Assembly (NCBI GenBank): GCA_045655125.1
Contig: JAZOOR010000064.1
Span: forward strand, 1-34,498
Length of the DNA: 34,498 nt
Direction: 5' to 3'
From: SIG578 sp045655125
GTDB lineage: Bacteria; Bacillota; Clostridia; Oscillospirales; Ruminococcaceae
Positions within the stretch are counted from its first letter, which is position 1; every line of letters begins with the position of its first letter. Below, in pieces: positions 31,663 to 34,498 of this stretch. Both the position numbers and the translations under genes were made by a program. The notes below the pieces were generated by a model. The model was not told where the DNA came from. It saw only the letters and a list, made by a program, of their open reading frames with translations, and searched no databases.

Positions 31663-31691
31663 TTGAACGAATGATTGACTTGTGCTATAAT
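31663..31691 (+). promoter_or_regulatory. promoter of the restriction-modification operon
   Basis: TTGAAC (31663-31668) and TATAAT (31686-31691) are separated by 17 bp. The short inverted repeat ATAGA-N5-TCTAT (31690-31704) overlaps the expected start and may be an operator. The leader is about 75 nt. Confidence 0.65.
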
Positions 31692-31772
31692 AGATAATGT
31701 CTATTTATGCTATTTTGAATGTGTGCAAGTTGGATTGTACTTATATAAATGTTTGTATAAGGAGTTTGTGTT

Positions 31773-33092
31773 GTGGCGAAAAAGAAGATGACAGATGTTG
31801 AAAAGAGCATCTTTGAAGAATCCGAAAAAATAAATACTGTCAAAGCAACCGTTAAGGCAAGAGCATCAAAAGTTGTTGATTCCACTCTTGCTGAAGAGGT
31901 GTTGTCTGCTGATAGTTGGAAAGATAAAGAGTTTTCTTTTCCCAACAACACCGTAAGACTTGGCACATTGTTTAGTGGTATTGGTGCTATTGAGCATGCT
32001 TTCCAACGGTTGAAATTGAAACATAAAATCGTGTTTGCAGGTGATATTGAAGATAAGTGCAAACAGAGTTATTTTGCCAATTATGAGATAACCGAAGAAG
32101 ATTGGTTCACCGATGTTCGAGAATTTGATGCTACCAAATACAAGGGCAAGGTTGATTTTATTGTTGGCGGTGCTCCTTGTCAAGCGTTCTCAATGGTTGG
32201 CAAAAGATTAGGTTTTGAAGATGCAAGAGGAACATTGTTCTATGAGTTTGCACGTGTTATCAAGGAGTGTGAACCGAAAGTATTTATATTTGAGAATGTT
32301 AAGGGTATCTTGAATCACGATAGCGGTAGAACTTGGCACGTTATTCACGATATATTTGAAGAACTCGGTTATGATGTGCATTTCCGTGTATTGAATAGTA
32401 GAGATTACGGCATACCGCAGAATCGTGAAAGATTGTTCTGTTTAGGGTTTAAGAAACCCACAGAATTTAGTTTTCCTGCACCGATTGAACTGGAATATCG
32501 GATGTATGACTTTTTAGAGGATTTTGTTGACACAAAATATTTCCTTAAAGAAAAAGGCATCAAATTTGTTACCAGTTCAAAGAACCGTGAAAAGTGCTAC
32601 ACACAAATCAATGGTGATGTTGCTCTCTGTCAAAAGAGAAACCAACAATTTAACTGGCACGGTGATTTTGTTTTCCATCCCATTGCATCCGATGAACCAT
32701 ACGAAGAAGGATTCGATGAGTTTATCTTTGATGTTAAGGATGTAGAGGAAAAATACTATCTGTCCGAAAAGGTTGCAAAATATGTTTTGGCAGGTGGTAC
32801 AAAGAATTTCCGCACATCCACCAAAACCGACCTTGATGTTGCAAGACCTTTGCTCCAAACAATGCACAAAATGCACCGAGCAGGTGTTGACAACTATGTT
32901 ACCCATAAAGGCAGAATTAGAAAACTCACTCCGAGAGAATGTTTAAGACTTATGGGTTTTAAGGATTCATTCAAAATTGTTGTGTCCGACACCTCTATGT
33001 ATCAGCAAACCGGCAACAGTATTGTTGTTGATGTTCTTATTGCGATACTTAAACAGATGGATATAACACAATACGGAGAGTGTGAACAATGA
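31773..33092 (+). CDS. DNA (cytosine-5-)-methyltransferase
   Basis: A type II C5-cytosine methyltransferase of 439 residues. Motif I is LGTLFSGIGAIEHAF (about 63-77), motif IV has catalytic C136 in GGAPCQAFSMVG, motif VI is ENV at 174-176, motif VIII is QNRER at 216-220, and motifs IX-X include LTPRECLRLMGF and QQTGNS. The target-recognition region lies at about 255-330; the target is not deducible. A 60-residue N-terminal extension precedes motif I. The GTG start has AGGAG eight bases upstream. It protects host DNA from the endonuclease whose gene overlaps its last 4 bp. Confidence 0.95.
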   Translation: MAKKKMTDVEKSIFEESEKINTVKATVKARASKVVDSTLAEEVLSADSWKDKEFSFPNNTVRLGTLFSGIGAIEHAFQRLKLKHKIVFAGDIEDKCKQSYFANYEITEEDWFTDVREFDATKYKGKVDFIVGGAPCQAFSMVGKRLGFEDARGTLFYEFARVIKECEPKVFIFENVKGILNHDSGRTWHVIHDIFEELGYDVHFRVLNSRDYGIPQNRERLFCLGFKKPTEFSFPAPIELEYRMYDFLEDFVDTKYFLKEKGIKFVTSSKNREKCYTQINGDVALCQKRNQQFNWHGDFVFHPIASDEPYEEGFDEFIFDVKDVEEKYYLSEKVAKYVLAGGTKNFRTSTKTDLDVARPLLQTMHKMHRAGVDNYVTHKGRIRKLTPRECLRLMGFKDSFKIVVSDTSMYQQTGNSIVVDVLIAILKQMDITQYGECEQ

Positions 33093-34099
33093 TTATAAAC
33101 GGCGAAAAACTCAAAACATTATCTGTTTTTCAAACAATGATGACCGTTCCCGATTGTATTGTTACTGGAACAAATAAACTCGGTCACGGTCACGGCGAAG
33201 CAAAATTATACATCGCATCCAAGGATGAAATGCGTGCTTTTTATGGTGGTGAAAAGTTCAAAGCAAAATGCTTTTTGCTTAAATCCGACCTTTTGGCATA
33301 TATGCAAGCCATAAAAAACGAGTATTACGAACCATCGCAAAATTATGCACGTAAAGAGAATTTTCCTGTTTTATGGGTTGAGCGCTTGGCGATGATTGAA
33401 CAACTGGATGATGTGATTTTCTTTGACATCGAAGACCAGCATCAAATTGCAGGTCCGAGAGGTTATATCAATTCAACGGATGCAGGTTATCAAATTATTA
33501 GAAAAATTGCTCTGCCGTTGGTCAGTTATATCTATGTAGAAAAGGTTGGTCAAGAAACCGCACCGCTTTTCTACTGGAAACTGTTTGTTGATTTTGATGC
33601 TATATGGCAACGGAAAAGCGAACCCTTGGTTTTTACATACGGCAAAGGCAAAGACAAGGTTGAACCTGTTGAAACTCCCAAGGATAAAAAGGATGCAGAG
33701 AAAGACAAGAACATCCGACAAGCAAGAGAGGGTCAAGGTAAATACCGTGAGCAATTACTGGAACAATGCCGTTATTGTCCTTTTACAATGATTGGCGATG
33801 AAAGATTACTGATTGCATCCCATATCAAACCTTGGGCTGCATCAAACGATACCGAAAAAACAGACCCCTACAACGGATATATGCTTTCCCCGATGTTTGA
33901 TAAACTCTTTGACCGTGGATTTATTACGATAACCGAAGATAGACACGTCATTCTGTCCGAGTTCATTTCACCTTATACTTGGAAACAGATAGGGTTAAAA
34001 AACAATACTTTCTACAATGCGATTCCGATGGATGATAAGCGAATTGAATACCTTAAATTCCATCATCAATCCGTTTTCAAAGGTTCATTCGATTTATAA
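33089..34099 (+). CDS. HNH restriction endonuclease
   Basis: A 336-residue protein whose C-terminal third is an HNH nuclease domain: CRYC (C227, C230), LIASHIKPW with H245, and YNGYMLSPMFDKLFDRGFI containing N262 and D271/D275, as in the HNH domains of type II restriction enzymes. The N-terminal ~215 residues have no motif I recognise and probably carry sequence recognition; a Lys/Glu-rich linker separates the two. It starts at ATGA overlapping the methyltransferase stop, so its synthesis follows that of the methyltransferase. This coupling is the main argument for a restriction-modification pair. Confidence 0.85.
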   Translation: MIINGEKLKTLSVFQTMMTVPDCIVTGTNKLGHGHGEAKLYIASKDEMRAFYGGEKFKAKCFLLKSDLLAYMQAIKNEYYEPSQNYARKENFPVLWVERLAMIEQLDDVIFFDIEDQHQIAGPRGYINSTDAGYQIIRKIALPLVSYIYVEKVGQETAPLFYWKLFVDFDAIWQRKSEPLVFTYGKGKDKVEPVETPKDKKDAEKDKNIRQAREGQGKYREQLLEQCRYCPFTMIGDERLLIASHIKPWAASNDTEKTDPYNGYMLSPMFDKLFDRGFITITEDRHVILSEFISPYTWKQIGLKNNTFYNAIPMDDKRIEYLKFHHQSVFKGSFDL

Positions 34100-34102
34100 G
34101 GC

Positions 34103-34140
34103 AAAAATGCTATGAGGAAAATTCCTCATAGCATTTTTTA
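34103..34140. terminator. bidirectional terminator after the restriction gene
   Basis: A near-perfect palindrome with arms AAAAATGCTATGAGGAA and TTCCTCATAGCATTTTT and a minimal centre. Runs of A and T on both sides let it serve the plus-strand operon and the convergent partial gene. Confidence 0.85.
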
Positions 34141-34227
34141 TTTCCTTATAGGACCAATTTTAAGCGGTGTTTTGTTCCTTGTATGGAATTACACCACCCA
34201 ACCACTTAAAAGCGATTCTGGGCCAAT

Positions 34228-34498
34228 TTAGAGCATTCCAAAGTGCTTAAAAGCATCTTCGATTGCTTTCTCTTTTTCTGGCGGGCAGTTTGGCACTCTG
34301 TGACCGTCTTTGCCCTTGTTGTAGTTTTCCCTTTTCTCAAAACCGTGTTTCTCTTTCACCTGTGCGATGTTGAGAGAGGTAACATTCAAACCGTATTTAT
34401 CTTTGACGTATGCTTTAATCTCTGGATAGGTTGCGGTGGTTCTGGCGGTTTTGGGTAGGTCCTGAACATTCACATCAAAGTAGATATGTTCATCTACC
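34228..34498 (-). CDS. C-terminus of a mobile-element protein, probably RlmD/RumA-like (partial)
   Basis: The frame is open from the right edge to a stop at 34228, so only about 89 C-terminal residues are seen. A GTG at 34473 is probably an internal codon, because the reading continues upstream as VDEHIYFDVNV. The segment KTARTTATYPEIKAYVKDKY, NVTSLNIAQVKEKHGF and the ending CPPEKEKAIEDAFKHFGML matches the C-terminal module I associate with 23S rRNA (uracil-5-)-methyltransferase-like proteins and other proteins on Firmicute integrative elements. The catalytic part is outside the window, so the enzyme identity is uncertain. Confidence 0.55.
   Translation of the reverse strand, partial: VDEHIYFDVNVQDLPKTARTTATYPEIKAYVKDKYGLNVTSLNIAQVKEKHGFEKRENYNKGKDGHRVPNCPPEKEKAIEDAFKHFGML

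Larger units (their letters stand above)
24926..34498. mobile_element. integrative mobilizable element (left part; right end not in window)
   Basis: From about 24.93 kb the content changes from conserved chromosome to mobility genes: large serine recombinase, RepL-type replication protein, ribbon-helix-helix protein, MobV/Pre-type relaxase, a surface-protein cargo gene, a type II restriction-modification pair and a partial gene. No conjugation ATPase or type IV secretion genes are seen, so transfer would need a helper. The left boundary is placed between the flavoprotein start and the recombinase stop, where serine-recombinase elements usually carry their attachment site. No duplicated target can be expected or checked because the right end lies outside. 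Confidence 0.85.

Overview
This window looks like a piece of chromosome from an endospore-forming Firmicute of class Clostridia, most likely a gut Oscillospiraceae/Ruminococcaceae-type bacterium. The evidence is low-to-moderate GC, strong AGGAGG ribosome sites, TTGACA/TATAAT promoters with 17-bp spacers, sporulation genes (yqfC, yqfD, a ylbJ-like gene) and the Firmicute cluster yqfC-yqfD-phoH-ybeY-era-yqzL-recO. The species cannot be fixed from the sequence.

The first ~24.9 kb is conserved chromosome. At the left edge a minus-strand promoter drives what looks like a ~140-nt structured RNA. Then, on the minus strand, come mutS2, recO, a small yqzL-like gene overlapping recO, era, ybeY, phoH, yqfD and yqfC. 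The plus strand holds a ylbJ-like gene and tRNA-Gln(CTG). Minus-strand obg and mini-RNase III follow; mrnC has no usual start codon and appears to begin at ATT. A divergent cold-shock gene has a leader with its own promoter and terminator-like hairpin. A wall-precursor operon murE-femX-alr is followed by a minus-strand series: Na/Pi cotransporter, nadE, birA, htrA, a two-component sensor/regulator pair and a lipoprotein with a degenerate transglutaminase-like domain. A small membrane protein gene (COG2426-like) and a flavoprotein gene close the backbone.

From about 24.93 kb to the right edge lies an integrative mobilizable element. A large serine recombinase sits at its left end for integration and excision. 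A RepL-type replication protein, a hairpin-rich origin-like region, a ribbon-helix-helix protein and a MobV/Pre-type relaxase make up its replication and mobilization part. Cargo consists of a membrane-anchored surface protein, a type II restriction-modification pair (C5-cytosine methyltransferase plus HNH endonuclease) and the C-terminus of a protein running off the right edge. The right end of the element is not in the window.

The most unusual DNA is the two non-coding stretches flanking the ribbon-helix-helix gene. One (27524-28206) contains tandem operator-like palindromes, a candidate antisense RNA over the repL start and a GC-rich hairpin with a CTACGAA loop resembling rolling-circle nick sites. 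The other (28582-29142) contains 13 copies of an 8-bp TAAGGGCA motif in both orientations, then a chain of long hairpins. Three of these share the same 12-nt tip, CATCCGCAGATG, on stems of different sequence that still pair. This looks like a combined centromere/oriT/regulatory-RNA region and is the best candidate here for something undescribed.
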